Assembly (NCBI RefSeq): GCF_009928445.1 | Contig: NZ_JAABNO010000004.1 | Span: forward strand, 186,001-250,000 | Direction: 5' to 3' | Source: Clostridium sp. C8-1-8 | GTDB taxonomy: Bacteria > Bacillota > Clostridia > Clostridiales > Clostridiaceae | Length of the DNA stretch: 64,000 nucleotides | Shown: positions 17,701-24,514 of the stretch, one piece after another | Layout: every line of letters starts with the position of its first letter | How positions within the stretch are numbered: the stretch's first letter is position 1 | The notes under the pieces: model-generated | Seen by the model: only the letters and a program-made list of their open reading frames with translations | Databases searched by the model: none | Told to the model about the DNA's origin: nothing | Made by a program: the position numbers and the translations under genes

Positions 17701-17869
17701 GTATGGTATTGTTCCAGCTATATGCAGTTGAAGTGTTATCAGCTGCTTTTGCAACCTTTAGGTTACCGCTTACAAAAGGAGCAGTAAAACCTGAAAGCTC
17801 AAGGGTTAAGGCAACTGAAAGAGTAATAGCCATAAGTGACTTACGAGACATCATTTTTCTCAATGACAT
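14714..17869 (-). CDS. Large secreted modular protein with duplicated Ig-like modules
   Basis: A 1051-residue exported protein. A signal peptide (residues 1-43, cleavage after AKA) leads to a roughly 330-residue domain (VVLFDNAHDNAAG ... VFVTAEANRPF ... GVYFIADHYNGDRN). This has alternating beta/alpha pattern like a class I amidotransferase-like or DUF4350-type fold, but I cannot name its activity. A Thr/Pro linker lies near residue 467 and a beta-rich region at 475-655. Two copies of a cadherin-like beta-sandwich plus BIG2 Ig-like module follow at about 658-844 and 845-1029. A 22-residue tail with several aromatic residues ends in LLCP. No LPXTG anchor or S-layer motif is visible. AAGGAGGA precedes the start. 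Binding to cell wall or polysaccharide through the modules is inferred. Confidence 0.65.
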   Translation of the reverse strand: MSLRKMMSRKSLMAITLSVALTLELSGFTAPFVSGNLKVAKAADNTSTAYSWNNTIPVKAPASGAKNNGKVVLFDNAHDNAAGQADWVIDGGFSDFADALVNQGYTVKEYRGVDKNNDGAIRFYDDRSLSADQEGTAADKNEAIITYDAIKDADVFVTAEANRPFRKSEYEALKKFVDSGKGVYFIADHYNGDRNLNTWDSTEVYDGYNRCDNANYNMSGVYGDLRNTKDASKGWLSENFGLRFRFNAGDSNPLNSGQTGPTDIRPTAESEGLTDGVVGQKILMAAGSTIAITDPSKAKGIVYFNETDDLKPWASGVENSHGGSSIYFGGHKEGAFVAISKPSKGRAAFIGDSSPIEDKTAKYKNATNGNAKTTYDGWNELGNAAKLSVNIVNWLADSTQDYVGFGSSTHPADVYGATYTPMADVEKSDPDNGNPWSAPANGYDPWNTDTWKPGSYGAPYLTTPTTPTDPTQSTFKVSLYPSYVYANEPFALNIGGSGSGVSVGMYLTGGTQVGQVYDKTSNSWSTPGYTTLTGSAPLTVTAKITNTGSDNVLNIRLKNGKNNVDTKTATTLTSGYGYIEGSVDGTPGSLVTAVSNGTVIGTAQLDDSNHVKLAVKSGSGITLSLYDAAGNKKADLPNAYNVTDGQTTPIIKVIPKSNNANLSSLNVQTSDLKDITTSPIFSADALSYNCQVDYSLSSVIVTPVVADSKASVTVNGASLDNGKATVNNLAVGDNPVNIVATAEDGTTKTYTLNVKRDVCHPSNITISNTNLQLKQGDTATLTATVAPDEAANKSLTWSSSNTAIATVDQDGKVTAVSAGEANITVTTVDGNLTASCAIKVIPKSSNANLSSLSLQTSNAKNIAISPVFSSDTLTYSASVDYSVSSVVVNPSIADSTSKVSVNGSALLSENITIPNLTVGNNSITILVTAEDGTTKTYTLNVKRDVCHPSKVELNTSSVQLKKKESFTLIATITPVEAVNKAVKWSSSNTSVATVDQNGKVTAVGKGTATIKVTTVDGNYSASCEVKVASKPITLKDIVDAIFDFLWDLLCP
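14783..15898 (-). repeat. Tandem duplication of a ~185-residue module inside the secreted protein
   Basis: Two consecutive units of about 560 bp encode NANLSSL ... AEDGTTKTYTLNVKRDVCHPS ... SSSNT..ATVDQ.GKVTAV ... TTVDGN. They share blocks such as AEDGTTKTYTLNVKRDVCHP exactly at protein level, while the DNA differs at third positions. The duplication is therefore not very recent. Confidence 0.85.
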
Positions 17870-18219
17870 TAAGAATCCTCCTTAAAATTTTATTTGGTAT
17901 TTTGGTTTGTCTAAAATGAATTTGTTGGATAATAAAGCATTTATGGAAAATAAATACAAGGAGATTATATCATCAAAAGTACGAATAATCAATGATTATT
18001 AATTTTAGTAAACATAAGTTAATTGTAGGTTAAATTTATTAATATTTAAGAAGTGTAAAAGTGTTGAATCAATAATTTCAATGCCTTGAGTGATGTGGAA
18101 AGAATGATGTTTGAATTGGAGTTGAGTGAAATATATGTGAATAATTTATTTTAAGTTAGGGGTAATATTCGTGATAATATCAGATTTTTGTAATATATAT
18201 ACAAAAATTAAAATTTTTA
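17870..18219. other. Upstream region of the secreted protein gene
   Basis: 350 bases of AT-rich DNA between divergent genes. Apart from the AAGGAGGA ribosome-binding site of the secreted protein gene, no clear promoter boxes or repeats were recognised. Confidence 0.35.
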
Positions 18220-18250
18220 TTGACATATACGTTACGTATATCATTACAAT
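18220..18250 (+). promoter_or_regulatory. MerR-type promoter with 19-bp spacer and embedded dyad
   Basis: TTGACA (18220-18225) and TACAAT (18245-18250) are exactly 19 bp apart. The perfect dyad ATATACG-TTA-CGTATAT (18225-18241) fills the spacer. This over-long spacing with an operator on the spacer is the hallmark of MerR-activated promoters. It lies 144 bases before the merR-family gene, implying autoregulation. Confidence 0.85.
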
Positions 18251-18393
18251 TAAATTTATAAGCTATGTTGAAATATAAGATAAAATATGTAGTTCTAGGT
18301 TGTGTACTTTAACTCACCTTATAATTAGCAACAATACTTTGAATTTCTGATTAAGAGGCTTAATTAATACTTCATTAAAAAGGAGAGATATAT

Positions 18394-19353
18394 ATGAATA
18401 TAAAAGAAGTAGCATTAAGAACTGGATTAACTAAAAGAGCCGTAAAATATTATGAAGACTTTGGAATGATTAAACCACATAAAAATGAGGAGAATTTATA
18501 CAGAGAATATTCAGAAGAACATGTGATAAAGCTTAATCTGATAGCCGCTTTAAGAATGCTAAATATACCCTTAGAAGATATAAAAGAAATCTTAGAAGGA
18601 AAGAGACAATTTAATGAAGTTATGAAAAGTTCTTTAGAGACATTGAGTAAAAGGATGGAAGAACTTGAAAATAGCAAGGTTGTAATTTGTAAACTTATCG
18701 ATAAACCTTTTGATAATTATAATGAAGCTGGAGATAGCATCGTAAAGTTAAGGAAAAGCTTGGAGATATCTATGGAAGAAAAGAAAAAATTAATATCAGA
18801 AATGATACTTGATAAATTTCCAGGGAAGTTTGGACGAGTATTTTTAGCTTGGCATGAGCCTTTTCTAAATATCAATATTGATAGCGAAGAAAAAAAGAGG
18901 GCATGGATAGAGTTGTTAGAAGTTCTAGATGATATCGATACTATAGATAATAATAGGTGCTTTATAAAATGGTATGAAAATCTAAATATAGGAGATATGG
19001 AGAAATATAAAAATGGAGTATCAAAGTTCACTGAAAATATAATTGGTATTAAATCGAAAAAAGATGATATGGATAAGGAAGTAAAAGCTTTTATAAAGAG
19101 CACAAAGAAAGATAATTCTTTTAAAGAACTTTACATAGAGGATATTTATTCTAAGGAAAAGGTTATGGAAGAAGAAATTAAAGTTGTAGGAGAAGTGAGA
19201 AATAAGATTACAACCTGTTTGAAGGTACTGAGTGAGGATTTTAAAGAGTATATAGATGGGCTGTCCGTAATGGTTAAACGTACTAATGAAGCTTTTATCA
19301 AGGAAACTGGTAGTGACGTTGATACTTATTTCAAAAAAAATTTTGGAAAATGA
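18394..19353 (+). CDS. MerR family transcriptional regulator
   Basis: A 319-residue regulator. The N-terminal winged helix (residues 1-70: IKEVALRTGLTKRAVKYYEDFGMIKPH ... ALRMLNIPLEDIKEIL) is typical MerR. A coiled-coil follows, and then a C-terminal domain of about 200 mostly charged residues (FGRVFLAWHEPFLNIN ... FIKWYENLNIG) that I do not recognise; it probably senses a ligand. There is no clear metal-binding cysteine pattern. AAAAGGAGAG precedes the ATG. The promoter at 18220 has the dyad that such a protein would bind, so it very likely controls itself and possibly the Hsp20 gene 78 bases downstream. Confidence 0.85.
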   Translation: MNIKEVALRTGLTKRAVKYYEDFGMIKPHKNEENLYREYSEEHVIKLNLIAALRMLNIPLEDIKEILEGKRQFNEVMKSSLETLSKRMEELENSKVVICKLIDKPFDNYNEAGDSIVKLRKSLEISMEEKKKLISEMILDKFPGKFGRVFLAWHEPFLNINIDSEEKKRAWIELLEVLDDIDTIDNNRCFIKWYENLNIGDMEKYKNGVSKFTENIIGIKSKKDDMDKEVKAFIKSTKKDNSFKELYIEDIYSKEKVMEEEIKVVGEVRNKITTCLKVLSEDFKEYIDGLSVMVKRTNEAFIKETGSDVDTYFKKNFGK

Positions 19354-19431
19354 TCTATTATTATTTAATGTGAACAAAAAGCCAATTTATAAATAAAATA
19401 AAATGTAAGCAATTTTATCGAGGAAAACCTA

Positions 19432-19821
19432 ATGTTTGCGTTATTTAATATGATGAGCAATTTTAGTGAAAGTAAAGCCGAATTTAAAATGTTGGATTTA
19501 GATGATAAATATGTGGTTCTTGGTAAGCTAGTAGGGGTCCCTAGAGATAACATAAATTTGAACTATGACAATGATTACTTGACTATTGATGTGCTTATAA
19601 AGAAAGTCTCTAATAGAAGTGGATATGGAGGAGTAGTTTTCTTTCAACAGGTTAATAACGTAAGGAAAACCTTCCATGTACCAAATGTTGACTCAAGAAG
19701 TATAACAGGCAACTTTGATGGAAGTAATTTGATTATTAGTTTGCCAAAGAAAATCCTTAGCATTAAGAATAAGGTTATAATTGATGTAGACAAATATGTT
19801 GAAGAAAATAAACTTGAATAA
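19432..19821 (+). CDS. Small heat-shock protein, Hsp20/alpha-crystallin family
   Basis: A 129-residue protein made almost entirely of an alpha-crystallin domain. KLVGVPRDNINLNYDNDYLTIDV is the beta-2/beta-3 part, followed by VRKTFHVPNVDSRSITGNFDGSNLIISLPKKI, close to the family's A.f.nGvL.i.lPK motif. It lacks the usual long N-terminal arm and the I-X-I tail is only weakly present (VIIDV). Holdase chaperones of this type form oligomers and bind unfolding proteins. It follows the MerR gene by 78 bases without an obvious terminator between, so co-transcription is likely. A strong terminator follows. Confidence 0.75.
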   Translation: MFALFNMMSNFSESKAEFKMLDLDDKYVVLGKLVGVPRDNINLNYDNDYLTIDVLIKKVSNRSGYGGVVFFQQVNNVRKTFHVPNVDSRSITGNFDGSNLIISLPKKILSIKNKVIIDVDKYVEENKLE

Positions 19822-19830
19822 TGCAAAAAA

Positions 19831-19873
19831 GCTCCCAATAAATACAATTGATTCATATTTATTGGGAGTTTTT
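19831..19873. terminator. Terminator after hsp20, bidirectional
   Basis: CTCCCAATAAATA and TATTTATTGGGAG form a 13-bp stem, with A-run before and T-run after. It also closes the minus-strand VIT1 gene. Confidence 0.9.
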
Positions 19874-19894
19874 ATGTTATAACAATGTATAAAA

Positions 19895-20779
19895 TTATAC
19901 ATCTATACCTAAGAATTTTTTTACTAATAGTCCAATTACGAAGGATACTGCAGCAACACTAAGACTTATAAGTGACATTTCAGCAAAACGCTTTTTAAAG
20001 GATAAGTTTTTTGCTACTGAAATATAGTAGTTGAAAGCTGCTATTATCATTATTACTAGCACAAGCATAATCATAAGAGATAAGCTATACATGTTATCTG
20101 GTAGTAGTAAATATGGAAGTATTAATATTACAACAGTTAATAAATATGCTATTCCAGTATAGAAAGCAGATTTTTTTGCGTTTTTATCACCTTCTGAACG
20201 GGCAGATAAAAACTCTGAAGAAGTCATAGAGAGTGTTGCAGATATACCAGTTATCAAACCTGCCAAAGAAATAAGTTTATTGCTTTGCATAGCAAAAGAA
20301 TAACCTGCTAAACTTCCAGTGAATTCAACTAAGGCATCATTTAAACCTAATACCATTGATCCAACATATTGAAGTCTTTCTTCGTCTAATAATTCTATCA
20401 TCTTCTGTTCGTGCACTAGCTCTGCTTTTTGGATAGTTTCTATTTCTGGCACTAGTTCTTTAAGTTCATCATCTGCACTATCATTGTAAAGAGATTTATT
20501 TAAGGAGTTTTCCATCTTTTTTATTACAAAAGTATATCCAAAAATCTTAGCAAGGCATGTGTAGAAGAATATTTGCAGTTTTGATGGTTCTACATCCACC
20601 TTAGAATACTTTTTCCATATATCATAATGCTTTTGTTCTTCTTCTGCAATTCTAAGAAGAGTTTGTCGGTTCTTATCATCTTTTATATATTTGGCTATGT
20701 TTATATAGATAAGTTTTTCTGTAAGCTCACTTTTCTGAAGAGCTTTTAATACCTTTAACAGTCTATCATTGATTGCCAT
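19895..20779 (-). CDS. Ferritin-like/VIT1 family metal transporter
   Basis: A 294-residue two-part protein. Residues 1-135 form a rubrerythrin/ferritin-like helical domain with metal-binding motifs EEEQKHYDIW and ELVHEQKMIEL. Residues 138-294 are a VIT1/CCC1 membrane domain with about five helices and the motif VGSMVLGLNDALVEFTGSLAGYSFAM. VIT1 proteins export Fe(II) or Mn(II) in exchange for protons; the cytosolic ferritin-like part probably captures the metal. I start at the ATG at 20779, eight bases after AGGAG, instead of the GTG nine bases upstream. Substrate choice between iron and manganese is not readable. Confidence 0.85.
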   Translation of the reverse strand: MAINDRLLKVLKALQKSELTEKLIYINIAKYIKDDKNRQTLLRIAEEEQKHYDIWKKYSKVDVEPSKLQIFFYTCLAKIFGYTFVIKKMENSLNKSLYNDSADDELKELVPEIETIQKAELVHEQKMIELLDEERLQYVGSMVLGLNDALVEFTGSLAGYSFAMQSNKLISLAGLITGISATLSMTSSEFLSARSEGDKNAKKSAFYTGIAYLLTVVILILPYLLLPDNMYSLSLMIMLVLVIMIIAAFNYYISVAKNLSFKKRFAEMSLISLSVAAVSFVIGLLVKKFLGIDV

Positions 20780-21398
20780 AGTTATCACTCCTATGTTGAT
20801 AAAATTTTTATATAAACTAAATATAATTATTTCCTTATTAGGTGTTAGCCTTTTAAATAGATATATTACGCAATACTATATATCTAGAACAATATAAATT
20901 GTGTGCAATTTAATTTTATATTATCATTATGATGATATAATGTCAATTTAATTTATAAAACAAATAACGAATTTGCTTTAAGGCAAATTTAAGTATTAAA
21001 ATGTAGTGTTATAAAATTTGTAAGTTAATTTATTAATTAGAGTATTAGCTACACAGAGTAATTAATCTAATTATTGCAGTTATATTATAGAGTTTTAATA
21101 TTTACTAGTTGCACAAATAACTAAGGCTTTTTCTAAAATAACTCTACCTATAAGAAGTATTATATATAGAATTTAATTAATCTATGTAAATATGTATTAA
21201 AGAAATGTTGTTAGGATTTTTTAATAGAAGACATTTCCTTGAAAGCTTAAGGTGTAGATAAAGATAATGATAAATTTTTATCAAATAACATATTTACTTT
21301 TTAAACTAATTAGTATAATATTATGGTTGTGAATAGATTTTATAAAATTTAATCTTGTAAAATATAATTGTGCATTTTAGAGAAAGAGGGAGAAAAAG
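20780..21398. other. 619-bp AT-rich intergenic region
   Basis: Divergent region between the VIT1 and flavodoxin genes. It is extremely AT-rich, with no plausible ORF and no recognised riboswitch. A short inverted pair AATTTGC/GCAAATT lies near 20970-20990 (ACGAATTTGCTTTAAGGCAAATTTAAG) and might be an operator or a small hairpin. Confidence 0.4.
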
Positions 21399-21845
21399 AT
21401 GAAGGCTTTGATTGTTTATAGTTCTTATCATCATGGTAATACAAAGAAAGTAGCTTTAGCTATGGGAGAAATGGCAAAAGCTGAGGTAATAGAAGAGGCT
21501 CAGGCTAGGAATATAGATTTTTCTAAATATGATCTAATAGGTTTTGGATCAGGTATATATGGCTTTGGATTCGATAAAAAGATGATTGCCTTAATTGAAA
21601 GTTCAAGCTTAGAAAATAAAAATGTTTTTGTGTTTTCTACAAATGACAGCGGATCAGTAAAAAATCATCAAGCTGTTTTAAATATACTTGAAGGGAAGAA
21701 AGCTAAGGTCCTTGGAAACTTTTCTTGTAAGGGTTGGGATACATTTGGTCCATTTAAACTTATTGGCGGAAGAGCAAAAAATCATCCTGATGCAAGTGAT
21801 TTGGATAATGCAAAGGAATTTATAAAAGGAATAATAGCAAAATAA
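21399..21845 (+). CDS. Flavodoxin
   Basis: A 148-residue flavodoxin with the N-terminal FMN phosphate loop YSSYHHGNTKKVA (residues 8-20), the 50s-loop region GFGSGIYGFGFDKKM and the 90s-loop VFSTNDSGS. It carries single electrons in place of ferredoxin or serves a specific reductase. Length and motifs are complete. GAAAGAGGGAGA precedes the ATG. It is a single gene with its own terminator. Confidence 0.88.
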   Translation: MKALIVYSSYHHGNTKKVALAMGEMAKAEVIEEAQARNIDFSKYDLIGFGSGIYGFGFDKKMIALIESSSLENKNVFVFSTNDSGSVKNHQAVLNILEGKKAKVLGNFSCKGWDTFGPFKLIGGRAKNHPDASDLDNAKEFIKGIIAK

Positions 21846-21870
21846 TTAAATATTTCATTATATAATAGAT

Positions 21871-21911
21871 AAAGGTGGTATAAGTTATTTTTACTTGTGC
21901 CATCTTTATTC
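21871..21911 (+). terminator. Terminator after flavodoxin gene
   Basis: AAAGGTGG-ATAAGT pairs with ACTT-CCATCTTT around a TATTTTT loop (stem about 13 bp with two mismatches), followed by ATTC. Moderate T-tract. Confidence 0.7.
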
Positions 21912-22133
21912 ACTGTATAGGCAGTGAGTACAAGTTTTCAAAGGTTATAATAAAAAATATTGAAGCTCTTTCTTATTTATATATAGGTAGAAAAATAATA
22001 TCGTATTGTTAATATATAGATTAAATAGTACAATTTATAAGAAGAATTAAATTTGAAGTTTATTTAAACTAGTCTTAGTGATTAAGAGCTAAGATAAAAG
22101 CTTTTATTATTGTATTGCTAGGAAGGAGACAAA

Positions 22134-22499
22134 ATGAGAACGGATTCAAAAACTTTGTGGGACAACTTTCAAAACATAGGTAAAAAAAGATATGTGATAT
22201 CAACAATAATAATGATGATTATTGTATTTTTTATCGGTGATATTAAAGGAATATTAATGGGGAGAATTTCTTTTAATAGAGATAGGTTTTTCTTAAAGTG
22301 TATAGAACTCATAGCCTGCGTTTCACTATCCTACATATTTTCAATGGCTACCTGGAACAATATAAAGAGACAAGCTGAAAGGCAGATACAAAAGGAAGAA
22401 AATAATAGACCTAAAATAGCTTATTGTTATTATTGCGGAGCAGAACTACAAGATGGTGAAGAGGTTTGTAGTAATTGTGGTAAGCAACTAGAATTATAA
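22134..22499 (+). CDS. Small membrane protein with C-terminal zinc ribbon
   Basis: A 121-residue protein with two hydrophobic helices (about residues 20-40, STIIMMIIVFFIGDI, and 57-72, IELIACVSLSYIFSMA). A short charged stretch and a zinc ribbon follow, C-x2-C ... C-x2-C in YYCGAELQDGEEVCSNCGK at the C-terminus. Zinc-ribbon membrane proteins of this kind are common in clostridia and mostly uncharacterised. GGAAGGAGA lies six bases before the ATG. Single gene; a terminator hairpin follows 120 bases on. No function is assigned. Confidence 0.75.
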   Translation: MRTDSKTLWDNFQNIGKKRYVISTIIMMIIVFFIGDIKGILMGRISFNRDRFFLKCIELIACVSLSYIFSMATWNNIKRQAERQIQKEENNRPKIAYCYYCGAELQDGEEVCSNCGKQLEL

Positions 22500-22621
22500 A
22501 TTACAATAGCTTTTATAAAGTTAACTTTTGTACTTTCTAGATCGTATAAATTTTTTTGCTAGCTAAACCTAGTAATATCAAGGGTTTAGTACAACTTGGT
22601 TATAGTATGAATGATAAATAT

Positions 22622-22655
22622 GAAGTATAGGTAATATATACCTATACTTTTTTTG
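22622..22655 (+). terminator. Terminator upstream of ABC exporter genes
   Basis: AAGTATAGGTA and TACCTATACTT form an 11-bp stem with an ATATA loop, followed by eight T. Confidence 0.9.
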
Positions 22656-22768
22656 TATGGATAATGCACATAATTAATATTTTTAATATAGAAAATCCTT
22701 TGTTATAATTAAAACATAGTAAACCTTGAAGAAGATTTGCTGAAAGAATGATTCAAGGAGGAAAAGTC

Positions 22769-24502
22769 TTGATAAAGTTAATACCCTTTTTAAAAAATTA
22801 TAAAAAGAATGTTTTTTTAGGTCAGTTTTTTAAGCTTTTAGAAGCTATATTTGAGCTTATGATTCCTACCATAATGGCGCTAGTTATTGATAATGGAGTT
22901 AAGAACAGAGATGTACCTTATATACTAAAAATGGGATCTTTGATGCTGGTTATTGCCACTCTAGGAGTAACTTTTGCTTTTACCTGCCAGTACTTTGCGT
23001 CTATTGCATCTCAAGGATTTGGAACTGTTTTGAGAAATGCCATTTTTAAGCATATTGGAACATTTTCTCATGCAGAGATAGATAGTTTTGGTACTGCATC
23101 TTTGATCAACAGAACAACTAACGATGTGAATCAATTACAGTTGGCAGTAGCAATGTGGATACGTCTAGTGGTAAGAGCGCCATTTCTATGTATTGGTGGT
23201 ATTATTATGGCTATGCTACTAGATTTAAAACTGTCTATAGTAATACTAATAATATTTCCAGTATTTGTTCTAGTACTTTTCTTAGTTATGAGAAAATCTA
23301 TACCACTATATAAGAAGGTTCAAGGAAAGCTTGATAGATTGGCAGTAATACTTAGAGAAAATTTATCTGGAGTTAGAGTAGTTAGAGCCTTTGATAAGGT
23401 AGATTACGAAAAATCAAGATTTAATGAAGCTAATCAAGATTTGTCAAATACAGCAGTTAGAGTAGGAAGCATAGCAGCGCTTATGAATCCCGCTACATCT
23501 ATAATAATGAACTTTGCTATAATTGCAGTAATATGGTTTGGTGGTGTTAGAGTAAATGTAGGTGGCATGACACAGGGACAAGTAATTGCCTATATAAACT
23601 ATATTATTCAAATTTTTTCTGCATTAGTTGTAGTTGCTAACCTAGTTGTTACATTTACTAAAGCAGCTGCATCTGCAAGCCGTGTTAATGAAATCTTTGA
23701 TACAAAAGGTAGTATAGTAGATAAAGGAAATAATTTCAACTTAGGTGAAGCAAGTACTGACAATTTTTCGGAAGAGGCTATAGAGTTTAAGAATGTTACT
23801 TTTACTTATAAAGGGTCAAATGAATATGCTTTAAAGGATATTTCATTTAAGCTAAAAAAAGGTAGAACTCTAGGAATAATAGGAGCTACAGGTTCTGGTA
23901 AAAGCACTCTTATAAGTCTAATGCCAAGATTTTATGATTGTAATGAAGGAAATATAAAAGTAAATGGTATTGATGTAGTTAATTATAATCAAATTCAGTT
24001 AAGGGAAAAGATAGGAATTGTACCACAAAAAGCAGTAGTATTTACTGGAACTATAAGGGAAAACTTAAAATGGGGAAAACAAAATGCCTCAGAGGAAGAT
24101 ATCAAAGAAGCGGCAAGGATAGCACAGGCTTCAGAGTTTATTGAAAAACAAACTAATTCCTATGATACACAGATATCACAAGGAGGTGCTAATATCTCAG
24201 GAGGACAAAAACAGAGATTAACCATAGCAAGAGCTTTGGTGAAAAAGCCTGAGATACTTGTATTAGATGATAGCTCTAGTGCTCTTGATTATGCTACAGA
24301 TGCGGCGCTTAGAAAGGCTCTTAAGAATAATACTGAAGATATGACCTTAGTTATTGTTTCTCAAAGAGTAAATGTAGTAAAGGATTCTGATATGATTCTA
24401 GTTTTAGATGATGGCAATCAAGTGGGCCTTGGAACACATGAGGAACTTTTAGAAAACTGTGAAGTTTACAAAGAAATTTGCCTCTCTCAGGTGGAGAAAT
24501 AG
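22769..24502 (+). CDS. Heterodimeric ABC exporter subunit with degenerate ATPase site
   Basis: A 577-residue half-transporter with six membrane helices and a nucleotide-binding domain. Walker A is GATGSGKST, the signature is ISGGQKQR, and the D-loop is SSALD. Walker B reads LVLDDSSS: the catalytic glutamate is replaced by aspartate, the hallmark of the degenerate site of heterodimers such as TM287/288, BmrCD and LmrCD. The switch is SQR instead of a histidine (VIVSQRVNV), again as in those partners. I start at TTG 22769 because AAGGAGG lies seven bases upstream; the ATG 21 bases earlier would place that site inside the gene. It functions with the next gene; drug or lipid export is typical. 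Confidence 0.85.
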   Translation: MIKLIPFLKNYKKNVFLGQFFKLLEAIFELMIPTIMALVIDNGVKNRDVPYILKMGSLMLVIATLGVTFAFTCQYFASIASQGFGTVLRNAIFKHIGTFSHAEIDSFGTASLINRTTNDVNQLQLAVAMWIRLVVRAPFLCIGGIIMAMLLDLKLSIVILIIFPVFVLVLFLVMRKSIPLYKKVQGKLDRLAVILRENLSGVRVVRAFDKVDYEKSRFNEANQDLSNTAVRVGSIAALMNPATSIIMNFAIIAVIWFGGVRVNVGGMTQGQVIAYINYIIQIFSALVVVANLVVTFTKAAASASRVNEIFDTKGSIVDKGNNFNLGEASTDNFSEEAIEFKNVTFTYKGSNEYALKDISFKLKKGRTLGIIGATGSGKSTLISLMPRFYDCNEGNIKVNGIDVVNYNQIQLREKIGIVPQKAVVFTGTIRENLKWGKQNASEEDIKEAARIAQASEFIEKQTNSYDTQISQGGANISGGQKQRLTIARALVKKPEILVLDDSSSALDYATDAALRKALKNNTEDMTLVIVSQRVNVVKDSDMILVLDDGNQVGLGTHEELLENCEVYKEICLSQVEK

Positions 24503-24514
24503 GAGGTCAGTACA

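Noticed and set aside
17667-17885. Plus-strand frame opposite the secreted protein gene
   Set aside because: It lies wholly antisense to the signal-peptide coding region, has no ribosome-binding site and encodes no recognisable protein.
19021-19377. Minus-strand frame antisense to the MerR gene
   Set aside because: Low-complexity Phe/Leu-rich translation typical of the complement of an AT-rich gene; no ribosome-binding site.
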